NCBI GenBank assembly: GCA_944390895.1
Contig: CALXRQ010000007.1
Location: forward strand, 1 to 59,788
Source of the DNA: an uncultured Alphaproteobacteria bacterium
GTDB taxonomy: Bacteria > Pseudomonadota > Alphaproteobacteria > RF32 > CAG-239
Direction of reading: 5' to 3'
DNA length: 59,788 nt
In this document: piece after piece, positions 8,808 through 16,840 of the stretch
Numbering within the stretch: position 1 is the stretch's first letter
Layout of the letters: each line of letters begins with the position of its first letter
The notes under the pieces: generated by a model
Told to the model about the DNA's origin: nothing
Database searches by the model: none
The model's input: the letters and a program-made list of their open reading frames with translations, nothing else
Made by a program: the position numbers and the translations under genes

Positions 8808-9826
8808 TTTTTGTATATATGCTGAGGAAATGTAAAAATAAGTTTTGTACAGATGACAAAGATATTAAAAAAACTTTTTAACCAATTAACTGCATAATAT
8901 ACAGGTTTTACAGTTCTTTTTATATCTTCTTTCAAAGATAAGTAATCAGATAATAAAATGAAATGATTTTTATAGATAGAGAGAAAATATTTTTTATATA
9001 TTTTATTATACCCTGTTTTAAAATCACTTGTATTCCAAAATTTATGGTGAATAATTACAGGTCTGTCAAAAGCTTTTTTTACATAACTATCGTTTTTTCC
9101 AAATATTTTTAATGTAGATAAAACAAAATTAAATCTTGGAGATAAATACTTAATTTTTCCGTTGCATATATAATTTAACGCATCTTGATCAGGCATTGGT
9201 GTTGGTTGATTTTTTATAATAAACGCAATTAGTTTCTCTTTGATTTTATCTTGTCTTATTTTTTCCAAATTCATTAACAACATGCCTGAATTAAAATAAT
9301 CTGTTATTTTTGGTAATTTGAGAAAACTGAGAATGAAATATTCCCAGTTTTTATAAATATTCGAATTAGGCAAGGTTTCTATATATTGTGTACTTTTGTT
9401 CTTGGCAAAGTCTTCAACAAAACGATCCTGGACAACACCAAGATAGTAATTATCAATATTCTGATTGAATAATTCAGATATATCAGACGCACAAATCATA
9501 TCACAATCAAGATACAAAAGCTTATCTTCATAAACAAAATCACTAAGGAAAATACGATCAAACATAGATTTAGAATTTATATAAGAAACAGTCATAAATT
9601 TTTCTGTTTCTTTAGTTAAATCAACAAAAACAATTTCTGAATTTGGATATGCTTCAATATTTTCTTTTATGATTTTTAAATTTTTATGTTTAATATTTCG
9701 ATAACAAAAATAAAATTTGAAAAAATAATCTGAACAACTAATATCAAGAATAGATAAAGCTAATGTCAAAGCATGCATAAAATAATTGTTATCAGAACAT
9801 ATTGCGATAGGTATAACTCTTTTCAT
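8786..9826 (-). CDS. Glycosyltransferase family 8
   Basis: A retaining hexosyltransferase of the LgtC/RfaJ type, expected to add a galactose- or glucose-like sugar to a lipid-linked or LPS acceptor at the inner face of the membrane. The N-terminus MKRVIPIAICSDNNYF, the metal-binding DxD in LYLDCDMIC (residues 107-109) and DYFNSGMLLMNL are classic GT8 landmarks. A C-terminal hydrophobic/basic segment (last 45 residues) may dock on the membrane. I start it at 9826, not 9838, because GGAG at 9832-9835 is placed 5 bases before that ATG. The gene is strikingly A+T-rich with AAA/ATA/TTT codons, unlike recG or mfd, which suggests transfer. Confidence 0.9.
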   Translation of the reverse strand: MKRVIPIAICSDNNYFMHALTLALSILDISCSDYFFKFYFCYRNIKHKNLKIIKENIEAYPNSEIVFVDLTKETEKFMTVSYINSKSMFDRIFLSDFVYEDKLLYLDCDMICASDISELFNQNIDNYYLGVVQDRFVEDFAKNKSTQYIETLPNSNIYKNWEYFILSFLKLPKITDYFNSGMLLMNLEKIRQDKIKEKLIAFIIKNQPTPMPDQDALNYICNGKIKYLSPRFNFVLSTLKIFGKNDSYVKKAFDRPVIIHHKFWNTSDFKTGYNKIYKKYFLSIYKNHFILLSDYLSLKEDIKRTVKPVYYAVNWLKSFFNIFVICTKLIFTFPQHIYKKCRKIKY

Positions 9827-9839
9827 TAATATCTCCATA

Positions 9840-10784
9840 CTAAATTATTTTTTGGATTTTTTCTTTTAAAATAGCTAATTTAAGGGCAAAAGTATTTATA
9901 TTAAAATTCTGAGAATACAATTTTAAATATTTTTCATGTTCGAATAATGACTTATCTTTTTTCTCTCTTTTCTTAAATGATGTTTGAAGACCTAATTGTT
10001 TAAAAGATAAAATAAAAAAATTACTTAAGAATATTTTGTAAGTATACTTTATAAATTCCTTATTGGAGTGATCAATATAGCTCTCAGGTATAGGAATATT
10101 TAAAGAGGATGATTTAATAAGGTTAATTAACCGGTATTGCTCCATAGTATATTGAGAATTGGAAGAGTGAGGATTGAAATATGATTTTTTGGGAAAAGAT
10201 GAAGAAAAAAATTCGAGAGTTTCTTTTTCAAGAAAAACACCATTCCATAGTTTTAATAAGTCTTCTGTCATTCCAAAAGCAAAAAGATCTGATGTATCAA
10301 AAGCATATGAACCGCCTATTTTTTCAGGATCTCTTGTATATACCTTAGGAATTAAAATTTTTTGTGAAAAAAATTTTAATTTATCATCATACAGTGGACA
10401 TAGAGTATTTAATTGTATATACATTTTTAAAAAATTAGAATTTTTTAATTCAAAATCAGTACGAAAACGAACAGCATATTTAGATTTAACTTTTTTTAGT
10501 CCGTTAAAAATTGAATACATTTGTAAGTTGAAGCTGTTAAGTTTAAAATTATCGAGATCGACGGAACATCTTATGTCAGTATTGGGGACTTTTGAAGCAT
10601 CATTTAAAATCAACTCATCGTATAAGTCCTTTGAAAAATTAATCTTTTCATTAATCCAAGTCGAAAGTATAATTCTAGAATATGGAAAAAAGCATCTGAT
10701 TGATGAAAGGCATTTTTTTATATTTTTTGTTATTTTTCCGCATACAACAAAAGTAATATTTTGAGGTATAATATTATTAGACAT
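9840..10784 (-). CDS. WavE-like surface glycan protein (copy 2)
   Basis: 314 residues. It shares with the 7800-8807 protein the opening strand (ITFVVCGKI), the helix IRCFFPYSRIILS, and an acidic YAVRFRTDFEL site near residues 103-113. These assign it to the WavE-like family. The two copies are divergent and sit on either side of the GT8 gene, so they probably act on different acceptors rather than being a recent duplication (inference). Composition is very A+T-rich, with long A and T runs. The stop codon lies 13 bases before the GT8 start. Confidence 0.78.
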   Translation of the reverse strand: MSNNIIPQNITFVVCGKITKNIKKCLSSIRCFFPYSRIILSTWINEKINFSKDLYDELILNDASKVPNTDIRCSVDLDNFKLNSFNLQMYSIFNGLKKVKSKYAVRFRTDFELKNSNFLKMYIQLNTLCPLYDDKLKFFSQKILIPKVYTRDPEKIGGSYAFDTSDLFAFGMTEDLLKLWNGVFLEKETLEFFSSSFPKKSYFNPHSSNSQYTMEQYRLINLIKSSSLNIPIPESYIDHSNKEFIKYTYKIFLSNFFILSFKQLGLQTSFKKREKKDKSLFEHEKYLKLYSQNFNINTFALKLAILKEKIQKII

Positions 10785-10804
10785 CTAATTTAATCCAATG
10801 TTGT

Positions 10805-11011
10805 TTAAATATTTACGCCTAAAGTTTTGAGTACTTCAGTCATTTCATCTAACAATTCATCAATATGATCATGAAAGTTTCCGCTTACATTATTGTTTCC
10901 CGGATATGATAATACCCGAGTTAATATCCTGTTCAAAGAATTTAATGATTGTCTGGCTTCAATTTTTTCCTGTTCAGACAAATACTGAGTTTCAATGGTA
11001 TTTTCAGTCAT
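10805..11011 (-). CDS. Small helical protein, 68 residues
   Basis: Unrecognised acidic protein, MTENTIETQYLSEQEK at its start. It is predicted to form two helices separated by a Pro-Gly-Asn-Asn turn and has no membrane segment. A strong Shine-Dalgarno (GAGGAG) precedes the ATG, and it sits in the operon between the cupin gene (12-base gap) and a WavE-like gene (20-base gap), which supports its being real. It could be an acyl-carrier-like or chaperone-like accessory, but it lacks the DSL phosphopantetheine motif of carrier proteins; no function can be given. Confidence 0.75.
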   Translation of the reverse strand: MTENTIETQYLSEQEKIEARQSLNSLNRILTRVLSYPGNNNVSGNFHDHIDELLDEMTEVLKTLGVNI

Positions 11012-11023
11012 AATTTTTCTCCT

Positions 11024-11347
11024 CTAAATCTCGTATTTATCATTATTAGCTCCGGGGATTTTGACCACGACATTGGTGGTATCATCTTCCAGACATTCAA
11101 AGTCTGTTGCTTCGCCGGGTTCCATAACCACGATATCGCCTGCACCATACTCTGTGCCGTTCATCTTAACGCGGCCGGAAATAATGCAGGTATATTCGGT
11201 TGCAATTTTATGATAATGTTTGCCTTCATGGTCGCCTTTTTTATATTTTTTAACGGCAACTTCCACATCGTTGGTTTTAAGTAATGATGGATTAAAGTTC
11301 CCGATAAACCATCCTTTGACCATATCATCAAGCTTGGCGGTTTTCAT
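11024..11347 (-). CDS. Small cupin-domain protein
   Basis: 107 residues forming a single cupin barrel. Motif 1 is recognisable as KGDHEGKHYHKIATEY, with a His-x-His and Glu metal set, followed by GAGDIVVMEPGEATDFECLED as motif 2, in which the usual His is missing. Within a nucleotide-sugar operon such proteins are often sugar-phosphate or nucleotide-sugar isomerases/epimerases, or simply fold-sharing binders; the substrate is not visible. The ATG overlaps the stop of the upstream nucleotidyltransferase by one base (TGATG), a sign of translational coupling. Confidence 0.85.
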   Translation of the reverse strand: MKTAKLDDMVKGWFIGNFNPSLLKTNDVEVAVKKYKKGDHEGKHYHKIATEYTCIISGRVKMNGTEYGAGDIVVMEPGEATDFECLEDDTTNVVVKIPGANNDKYEI

Positions 11348-12081
11348 CAGATGCTTTCCTTTTCTTCTTTCAGCTGCAACATATATTGAGCCAATTGCAT
11401 TTCCGATTTCAGCGGATGAAATTTTGCATTGTCGATTTTATACATACCGACTTTTTTCTGTTTTAAGATCATTTCATTTATGGTCTGGCTCAGATAAAAG
11501 GCGTTGTTGACCGGATTGTCTTTACGAATGACGTCTTTGGCGCTGTTAACAAAATCAGAGCCTTTTTTAAAGTAATAAAAACTGGCCAGTGCGTTTTTGC
11601 TTATCGGGCGCTTTTCAGCCAGTTCGGAAACCATGCCGTTGTTGTCCACTTTTGCAAACGAATAGCGGGGATGCACCGAGGTGAAAGAAACGACGCCGGC
11701 ATCACAGTTCTGTTCCTTGAAATAATCCAATATTTTTTTACCGCTGTCGTCAATAAAGTCATCGATGGCCATAACAATCAATTCTTCACCGTTGTCTATA
11801 TGTTCTGCTGCCAACAAAGCGGAACAGACAGCTCCTTGCGTTTTGTTGTTGATGGTAATGCAGGTTGAATTAGGAACTGCCTGCCGGATAACGTCATCAA
11901 CATGAAAATCTTTAACATCCTCGGATTTTACGCAAAAAAGCACCTGAGAAGGTTTGAGCTCGGATAAGTATTCCGTTTGTTTCTCCAGCACCAGTTTTTC
12001 ATTGATTTCAGCCATATACAGCGGATATTTTCCGTCTTTGTGTTCAACCTTTTCTCCGCCCATTAAAAACAAAACTTTCAT
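11347..12081 (-). CDS. NTP-transferase-fold protein (second nucleotidyltransferase)
   Basis: 244 residues with the fold of sugar-1-phosphate nucleotidyltransferases. It starts MKVLFLMGGEKVEHKDGKYP; a degenerate Gly-rich loop lacks the usual GxGxR, with a lysine in GKYP. TQGAVCSALLAAEHI and a DDF acidic site (VMAIDDFIDD, near residue 105) follow. It shares gross plan with the 13354-14112 protein. It would activate a phosphorylated small molecule or sugar as an NDP derivative, or may have lost catalysis because the signature loop is incomplete. One-base overlaps with both neighbours show tight coupling. Confidence 0.8.
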   Translation of the reverse strand: MKVLFLMGGEKVEHKDGKYPLYMAEINEKLVLEKQTEYLSELKPSQVLFCVKSEDVKDFHVDDVIRQAVPNSTCITINNKTQGAVCSALLAAEHIDNGEELIVMAIDDFIDDSGKKILDYFKEQNCDAGVVSFTSVHPRYSFAKVDNNGMVSELAEKRPISKNALASFYYFKKGSDFVNSAKDVIRKDNPVNNAFYLSQTINEMILKQKKVGMYKIDNAKFHPLKSEMQLAQYMLQLKEEKESI

Positions 12082-12728
12082 TACGCCGCTTTCTCCATAC
12101 TATTTGTGCCGTCTATGTCTTTAATGCGGTTGGTGATGTTTTCATAGTTAACTTCATCAACAGATTTAACTGCCAGCAAATGAGCGCCGGATGCAAGAGC
12201 CGCCCGAATGCCGTTTTCATTGTCTTCAACAATCAGACATTCCTCGGGCTTAAGTCCCAGCCGCTGAATTGCCTTCAAATAAATTTCAGGATTAGGCTTG
12301 GGTTGGCTGACGTCTTGATTGCTGAGCGTAAAATCCAGATATTGCTGCAGGTTGGCTTTTTCCATCATCACGTCAATCGTGTTACGGATGGAGTTGGATC
12401 CGACGGCCAGTTTATAGCCCTCGGCTTTAAGCCGGGAGAGGGCATATTCATGATTGAAACGCGGCCGGCAGTAGGTATGAATCATATTCATGGTATATTG
12501 CTGTTTCATCTCATTGATGAAAGAATGCAGATATTCCGGCAGCCCTTTTTCCATTGTCAGTCTCTTGAGTTTGGTCTTGGTCGGCAGACCGTCATAAGAT
12601 GTCAGATGCTCATAACGGCTGATTTCGTATCCAAACAATCCCAGAGCTTTGTTCAGTGCTTCATAATGCCAGTCTTTGGCTTCAATCAAAACACCGTCCA
12701 TATCAAAAATTACAGCTTTAATTGTCAT
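12081..12728 (-). CDS. HAD-superfamily hydrolase (beta-phosphoglucomutase-like)
   Basis: 215 residues. The catalytic motif FDMDGVLIEA gives nucleophile Asp9 and acid/base Asp11. Motif II is the Ser in VGSNSIRN, motif III the Lys in QPKPNPEIY, and motif IV the acidic pair in IVEDNENGI. A helical cap lies between motifs I and II, as in subfamily IA (phosphoglycolate phosphatase, beta-PGM, GmhB-like enzymes). In this operon it probably removes or moves a phosphate on the precursor used by the nucleotidyltransferases (inference). A TTG codon 15 bases upstream would extend it, but the ATG at 12728, two bases after the preceding stop, fits the family start better. Confidence 0.9.
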   Translation of the reverse strand: MTIKAVIFDMDGVLIEAKDWHYEALNKALGLFGYEISRYEHLTSYDGLPTKTKLKRLTMEKGLPEYLHSFINEMKQQYTMNMIHTYCRPRFNHEYALSRLKAEGYKLAVGSNSIRNTIDVMMEKANLQQYLDFTLSNQDVSQPKPNPEIYLKAIQRLGLKPEECLIVEDNENGIRAALASGAHLLAVKSVDEVNYENITNRIKDIDGTNSMEKAA

Positions 12729-12730
12729 GG

Positions 12731-13354
12731 TTAAATTCCCCAATATTTCTTGGCTTCAAGCGGTTTATCCGTACACAACATCAAATCCTCTGAAGCAAAA
12801 TTTTTTACTTTTGAAACGGTTTCCCATTGTTTTTTCGTTTCGCGTTTGTGCAAGTCTGCCGAAACAATGCAGACTTTTTTCCCCTGTTTCAATAATTTGT
12901 CAATAACTTCTGAGCTGTACCAGTCGGATTCGAAGCAATCCAGCCATATGCCGTCTGCATATTGAAGCATAACCGGTTCCGGCATCAGATCGCTCATGCC
13001 GCTGTAGACTTTCAATCCGTGCTCTATTTGTACCACCATGTCCGGAATAGACATATCAAAACAAAAATAATTAGTATGATGATATTTGGCCAACAGCGAT
13101 TTAATCTCTTCCGCTTGGCCGTCGGCCTTAATGTTCAGAGCCAAGGGCAGGTTGCGTCCGTCCAAAAGCTGCAAAACCTCCTCAAAAGAGATTTCGTTGC
13201 CTTGGGGCATATCATGAGAAATAACGATTTTTCCGCAGATGTCGCGCAGGTCGGTTTCCGTGCCCAAACCGGCGTCAAAGGCTCGAATAAAAGATTCTTT
13301 CGTATTTTTTTTCTGCGGATCTTTCCATAATCCTCTGTGAGCAATAACCTGCAT
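12731..13354 (-). CDS. Glycerophosphodiester phosphodiesterase-like protein
   Basis: 207 residues. The GDPD pattern is visible: His6-Arg7 (VIAHRG), the NTKESFIRAF element, metal ligands Glu33 and Asp35 (GTETDLRD) and His47 (ISHD). Family members cleave glycerophosphodiesters to glycerol-3-phosphate plus an alcohol. It is short for the family and has no signal peptide, so it would act in the cytoplasm. In its position between a nucleotidyltransferase and a HAD phosphatase, it may generate or turn over a glycerophospho-substituent for a glycan; this is inference. One-base stop/start overlap with the preceding gene. Confidence 0.85.
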   Translation of the reverse strand: MQVIAHRGLWKDPQKKNTKESFIRAFDAGLGTETDLRDICGKIVISHDMPQGNEISFEEVLQLLDGRNLPLALNIKADGQAEEIKSLLAKYHHTNYFCFDMSIPDMVVQIEHGLKVYSGMSDLMPEPVMLQYADGIWLDCFESDWYSSEVIDKLLKQGKKVCIVSADLHKRETKKQWETVSKVKNFASEDLMLCTDKPLEAKKYWGI

Positions 13355-14112
13355 TATGCCGCCTTTGACTTAACTTTTTCAGATACCGGATGTTTTAGGA
13401 AGAAATCCAAATCTTTGGGGATTCCCAGTCCGTACATTCCGTTATATTCTTCACCGATACCGTAAATACCGAACTTTTGCCCTTTTTTTATCAGATAATT
13501 ATAACAGGGGCAGGTGTAAAACTCATTGTTGACGCGAATGTTGTCCGCAATCATTTGTTCTGCGGCCCAAACCAAGTCTTTTCCCCGCCGAAAATTAAAT
13601 ATCCCGACCGTAGCATCTTCAGAAATTACCTTTTTTTCAGCCGTTTCGACAACCATTCCCTGAGCGTTGGTTTTAGCATAAGACCACTTGGGATCATTGG
13701 CCTTCATCGTCATAATCATTCCGTCGAGATTGTTTTTATCCATTTCCGCCAGATAATCGTTAATGTCGAAATCGATGTATTGGTCGGAATTGGCCGTCAT
13801 TAAAGGCTCGTCGTTATTAATCAGTTCCTTGGCTTTCAAGACGGTGCAGACTTGTCCTTCAGTGATTCCGTCAATACCGATAATTTCAACGTTTTTCGCA
13901 TAGGATTTAAGTTTTTCAGTAAGTCCATAGTCGCGAATATGCTGATTCTGGCAAATATAAATAAAACGGTGTTCGCGTTTGGGCGTCAGATTTTCGGTAA
14001 CGACCTGAATCATCGGTTTCCCGTGAACCATAATCAACGGTTTGGGATCGGTGTAACCGGCTTCTGCAAAACGGCTGCCGCGTCCGGCCATCGGAATAAC
14101 GATATTGAGCAT
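13354..14112 (-). CDS. Sugar-phosphate nucleotidyltransferase-like protein (first gene of glycan operon)
   Basis: 252 residues with the NTP-transferase signature GRGSRF (residues 10-15) and DPKPLI, with Lys24 as the likely phosphate-binding residue. TEGQVCTVLKAK and an acidic TANSDQYIDFD site near residue 105 complete it. It makes an NDP-activated sugar or alditol from its 1-phosphate and CTP/UTP/dTTP; the nucleotide cannot be read from sequence. AAGGAG precedes the ATG, and a promoter (14172-14199) lies about 60 bases upstream, so this is the operon's first gene. Similar proteins sit in capsule and LPS decoration loci of Campylobacter and gut bacteria. Confidence 0.87.
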   Translation of the reverse strand: MLNIVIPMAGRGSRFAEAGYTDPKPLIMVHGKPMIQVVTENLTPKREHRFIYICQNQHIRDYGLTEKLKSYAKNVEIIGIDGITEGQVCTVLKAKELINNDEPLMTANSDQYIDFDINDYLAEMDKNNLDGMIMTMKANDPKWSYAKTNAQGMVVETAEKKVISEDATVGIFNFRRGKDLVWAAEQMIADNIRVNNEFYTCPCYNYLIKKGQKFGIYGIGEEYNGMYGLGIPKDLDFFLKHPVSEKVKSKAA

Positions 14113-14171
14113 AACATCTCCTTAATGTATTTCTTTAAGTTTTTGTCCCGGATCAGGGGCTATGCAGAGGT

Positions 14172-14199
14172 ATAATACCTATTATTTTTAATAATGCAA
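14172..14199 (-). promoter_or_regulatory. Sigma-70 promoter of the glycan operon
   Basis: On the minus strand TTGCAT (14199-14194), 16-base spacer, TATTAT (14177-14172). The -10 is embedded in a 13-base palindrome (aggtataatacct, 14168-14180), which could be an operator. Confidence 0.6.
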
Positions 14200-14263
14200 T
14201 TTAAAAGTGATTTTATTTCAAATAAAAATACAAAATAAAACTAAAAGTAGAATAAAGTATAAT

Positions 14264-14290
14264 AAAAAAGCGCCCCGCAGGACGCTTTTT
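14264..14290 (-). terminator. Intrinsic terminator of the BamE-like gene
   Basis: On the minus strand AAAAAGCGTCC / GGGGCGCTTTTTT with a 3-base loop (one G-T pair), 17 bases after the stop. Confidence 0.9.
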
Positions 14291-14306
14291 CCGAAAATTT
14301 AAGAGT

Positions 14307-14765
14307 TTACATCTGGTCTTTGATGCCCGGGAACGGTGCATAGTTGCCGATACCGCCGAAAAATTTCTCAAAAAATCCGGGCTGATGGCCGAGCGCGTCG
14401 GTTTTTTCCTCGCTGACGGCAACCTCGACGCCGTCTTTTTTGGTCAGGCGTTTAATGTTTTCAACTTTACCTTTGGTATCAAATTCGATTGTCAGAACAT
14501 CTCGGTTGACTTCCTTGGGTGCCATGAAAGCCATGCGTTTAATGTCTGACGACATATATATCCATGTATTCTGGTCTAAAGATACGACGGAAGAGGGGGA
14601 ACCGAGCTGAGAAATAACCTGATTTTTTGAATCGCCGACTTTCACTTTGGCAATCCGTTCGTTGGAAGGCATATTGCCGTTGTGGGTTAAAAACAGGTCG
14701 TTGGAACAGCCGCAGACTGAAAACAGGGCCAGCATTCCGAGAAAACGTATTTTGTTTATTGACAT
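14307..14765 (-). CDS. bamE: BamE/SmpA-family outer-membrane lipoprotein
   Basis: 152 residues. A lipoprotein signal peptide ends in a lipobox-like VCGC, so the lipid-modified Cys is around residue 20. The SmpA/OmlA fold follows: IAKVKVGDSKNQVISQLGSPS is the family signature, followed by DQNTWIYMSS. BamE stabilises BamD within the beta-barrel assembly machine at the inner leaflet of the outer membrane; this would be used by the autotransporter at 51 kb. It is divergent from yceD, the conserved alphaproteobacterial arrangement, which supports the call. Own terminator downstream. Confidence 0.85.
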   Translation of the reverse strand: MSINKIRFLGMLALFSVCGCSNDLFLTHNGNMPSNERIAKVKVGDSKNQVISQLGSPSSVVSLDQNTWIYMSSDIKRMAFMAPKEVNRDVLTIEFDTKGKVENIKRLTKKDGVEVAVSEEKTDALGHQPGFFEKFFGGIGNYAPFPGIKDQM

Positions 14766-14829
14766 ATATAGTTCCTTGCAGTTATATCATTTAAGATTTT
14801 TGTAAATTTATATCATATGGAAAAAATTA

Positions 14830-15348
14830 ATGCAAAATCTTTTTTCTTATCCTATCGTTGTAGACGATCTTCCTTCAACGGAAAGAAAATATCATCTGAA
14901 TGCGGATAAACAAGAGCTGGACTATTTAAAAGGCGTGCTTCAGGTTGAAGACGTGCGTTTTTTCAATGCCGAGATAATGGTTAAGCTGTACAAAAAGGAA
15001 CACCGCCTTGACGTATGGGGACGGGTTGATGCCGAATTGGAGCTGAAAAGCGTTATCAGCCTGGAGAATTTTTACAAAACCTATTCGCCGGAGTTCAAAA
15101 TCAGTTTTGATACCAAGGCCACGCTGAAAGAAATCAAGGAGCTTGAGATTGATTTTAACGACGACGAGCCCGATGTCGTTGTCAACGGACAGATTGACCT
15201 TGGCCAGATTGCCATTGAACAGGTGGCTCTGGTGATGGAAGACAACCCCCGCAAAGAAGGCGAGGTCTTTGTTTTCAAGTCGGAGTTCGACGACGAGGAT
15301 ACGGAAAGTCTGAATCCGTTCAGTGTGTTGAAAAAGCTCAAAAAATAA
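14830..15348 (+). CDS. yceD: YceD (DUF177) family protein
   Basis: 172 residues, acidic. DUF177/YceD proteins are linked to 23S rRNA accumulation or ribosome assembly and are nearly always encoded upstream of rpmF, as here. The family core is visible as DVWGRVDAELELKSVISLENFYKTY, though alphaproteobacterial members usually carry a CxRC-type metal-like pair in that place (bacterial YceD: 'v.v.C.RcL'); here the cysteines are replaced (ELKSVISLEN). The C-terminal half ends in NPFSVLKKLKK, the typical 'NPFavLkkLk' tail. The Shine-Dalgarno is weak. Confidence 0.88.
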   Translation: MQNLFSYPIVVDDLPSTERKYHLNADKQELDYLKGVLQVEDVRFFNAEIMVKLYKKEHRLDVWGRVDAELELKSVISLENFYKTYSPEFKISFDTKATLKEIKELEIDFNDDEPDVVVNGQIDLGQIAIEQVALVMEDNPRKEGEVFVFKSEFDDEDTESLNPFSVLKKLKK

Positions 15349-15535
15349 CCTAAAAGTATATATCTGCGGCATAAAGCGGCATTTTGCCGCAAAAAAGACT
15401 TGCCAAATGCAAAATTTTTATATAAAACGTCAGCTAGAATTCATAAACCTTGTTTTATTAGTTGATTTAAAAAACTAATTGGTTTATTAATGGCTAAGAA
15501 AATAAAAGTGTAATTAATTATAAGAGTATAAGAAA

Positions 15536-15727
15536 ATGGCTACACCAAAACACAAAACATCAAAATCTCGTCGCAATATGCGCCGTTCTCATGATGCCTT
15601 AGAAGCAAATTCTTATCATGAGTGCCCGAACTGCGGCGAATTGAAAAGACCGCATAACGTCTGCCCGAGCTGCGGACAGTATGACAGTCGCGAAGTTGTT
15701 GCTAAGAAAGCAGCTACTCAAGAATAA
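15536..15727 (+). CDS. rpmF: 50S ribosomal protein bL32
   Basis: 63 residues. N-terminal [21 protein letters not shown] is the bL32 signature. The zinc ribbon has both Cys pairs (CPNCG and CPSCG), so this is the zinc-binding form. Upstream (15349-15535) there is a GCGGCA/TGCCGC hairpin at 15376-15390 and a possible promoter (TTGCCA 15400-15405, TATAAA 15421-15426, short 15-base spacer). The next gene, plsX, follows in the conserved rpmF-plsX-fabH order. Confidence 0.97.
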   Translation: MATPKHKTSKSRRNMRRSHDALEANSYHECPNCGELKRPHNVCPSCGQYDSREVVAKKAATQE

Positions 15728-15790
15728 TTAAAATCATTTGAACATACGAAGTGTGTCTGTGTATGTTCAATTCTATATGGAGCAGGTTTC

Positions 15791-16840
15791 TTGTCTAATA
15801 ATCTGGTCATATCAATAGACGCTATGGGGGGAGATAATTCCCCCAGAGTCGTGATAGAAGGGCTTGCTATCGCTGCCAAAAAAAATCCAGACATACGGTT
15901 TTTGCTGTTTGGCGATGAAAACAAAGTAAATCCCATCCTCAACGCCTATCCGGCTCTGAAAAAAGTCTGCGAAGTGCGTCACGCCAACGAAGTGGTGCAC
16001 AACGAAGATAAGCCATCTCAGGTCATCCGCAATAAAAACACCAGCATGTATATGGCCATTGACGCCGTCCGCAAGGGCGAGGCCAAGGCCGTGGTTTCCG
16101 CCGGCAATACCGGCGCCCTGATGGCTATTTCCAAGATTGTGTTAAGGACAATTACCAAGATTCACCGCCCGGCGATTGTCAGCATCATGCCGCACCGTTA
16201 CGGCCGCTATGTCATGCTTGACTTGGGCGCCAATACGGAGTGTGATGCCGTAAATCTGGCGGAGTTTGCCCTGATGGGAGACATTTTGGCGCGTCATGCC
16301 CTGAATGTGAAAAAGCCGCGGGTGGCGCTGCTGAATATCGGCGCCGAGGAAATGAAAGGCAAGGAAGAGATTCGTCAGGCAGCCAGAATCATGAAGCATT
16401 CCCATATGGACATTGATTTTATCGGCTATATTGAGCCGCACGAAATTCCCAACGGTATTGCCGACGTTATAGTCGCCGACGGTTTCACCGGCAACATTGC
16501 CCTGAAATCGATTGAAGGAACGGCGCGTCTGGTCGTAAGGCTGCTTAAAGACGCCATTAACCATTCTTTTCTGGCCAAACTCGGTCTGCCGTTTATGCTG
16601 GGCGTTATGCTCAAAGTCAAAAAAACGATGGATCCCAGGCTTTACAACGGTGCAATGCTGGTCGGACTGAACGGCCTGTCCGTTAAAAGCCACGGCGGAA
16701 CCGATGCCCTGGGCTTTTCGGTTGCCGTCGGCAATGCGGCAAATCTGGTCCGTCAGGATTTCGTTGCCACCATCCGTTCTGAAGTTGAAAAAGTAGATTT
16801 AGACGAATTATCTCAGGAAGTATTTTATGAAGTGTATTAG
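15791..16840 (+). CDS. plsX: Phosphate acyltransferase PlsX
   Basis: PlsX converts acyl-ACP to acyl-phosphate for phosphatidic acid synthesis, a peripheral inner-membrane step. 349 residues, full length. It starts with a TTG codon: GGAG at 15779-15782 is 8 bases before it, and the first ATG lies inside the conserved SIDAMGGDNSP, so no ATG start is possible. Other family signatures are VSAGNTGALMA, LDLGANTEC and DGFTGNIALKS. The last 14 bases overlap the fabH start, as expected for the plsX-fabH pair. Confidence 0.97.
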   Translation: MSNNLVISIDAMGGDNSPRVVIEGLAIAAKKNPDIRFLLFGDENKVNPILNAYPALKKVCEVRHANEVVHNEDKPSQVIRNKNTSMYMAIDAVRKGEAKAVVSAGNTGALMAISKIVLRTITKIHRPAIVSIMPHRYGRYVMLDLGANTECDAVNLAEFALMGDILARHALNVKKPRVALLNIGAEEMKGKEEIRQAARIMKHSHMDIDFIGYIEPHEIPNGIADVIVADGFTGNIALKSIEGTARLVVRLLKDAINHSFLAKLGLPFMLGVMLKVKKTMDPRLYNGAMLVGLNGLSVKSHGGTDALGFSVAVGNAANLVRQDFVATIRSEVEKVDLDELSQEVFYEVY

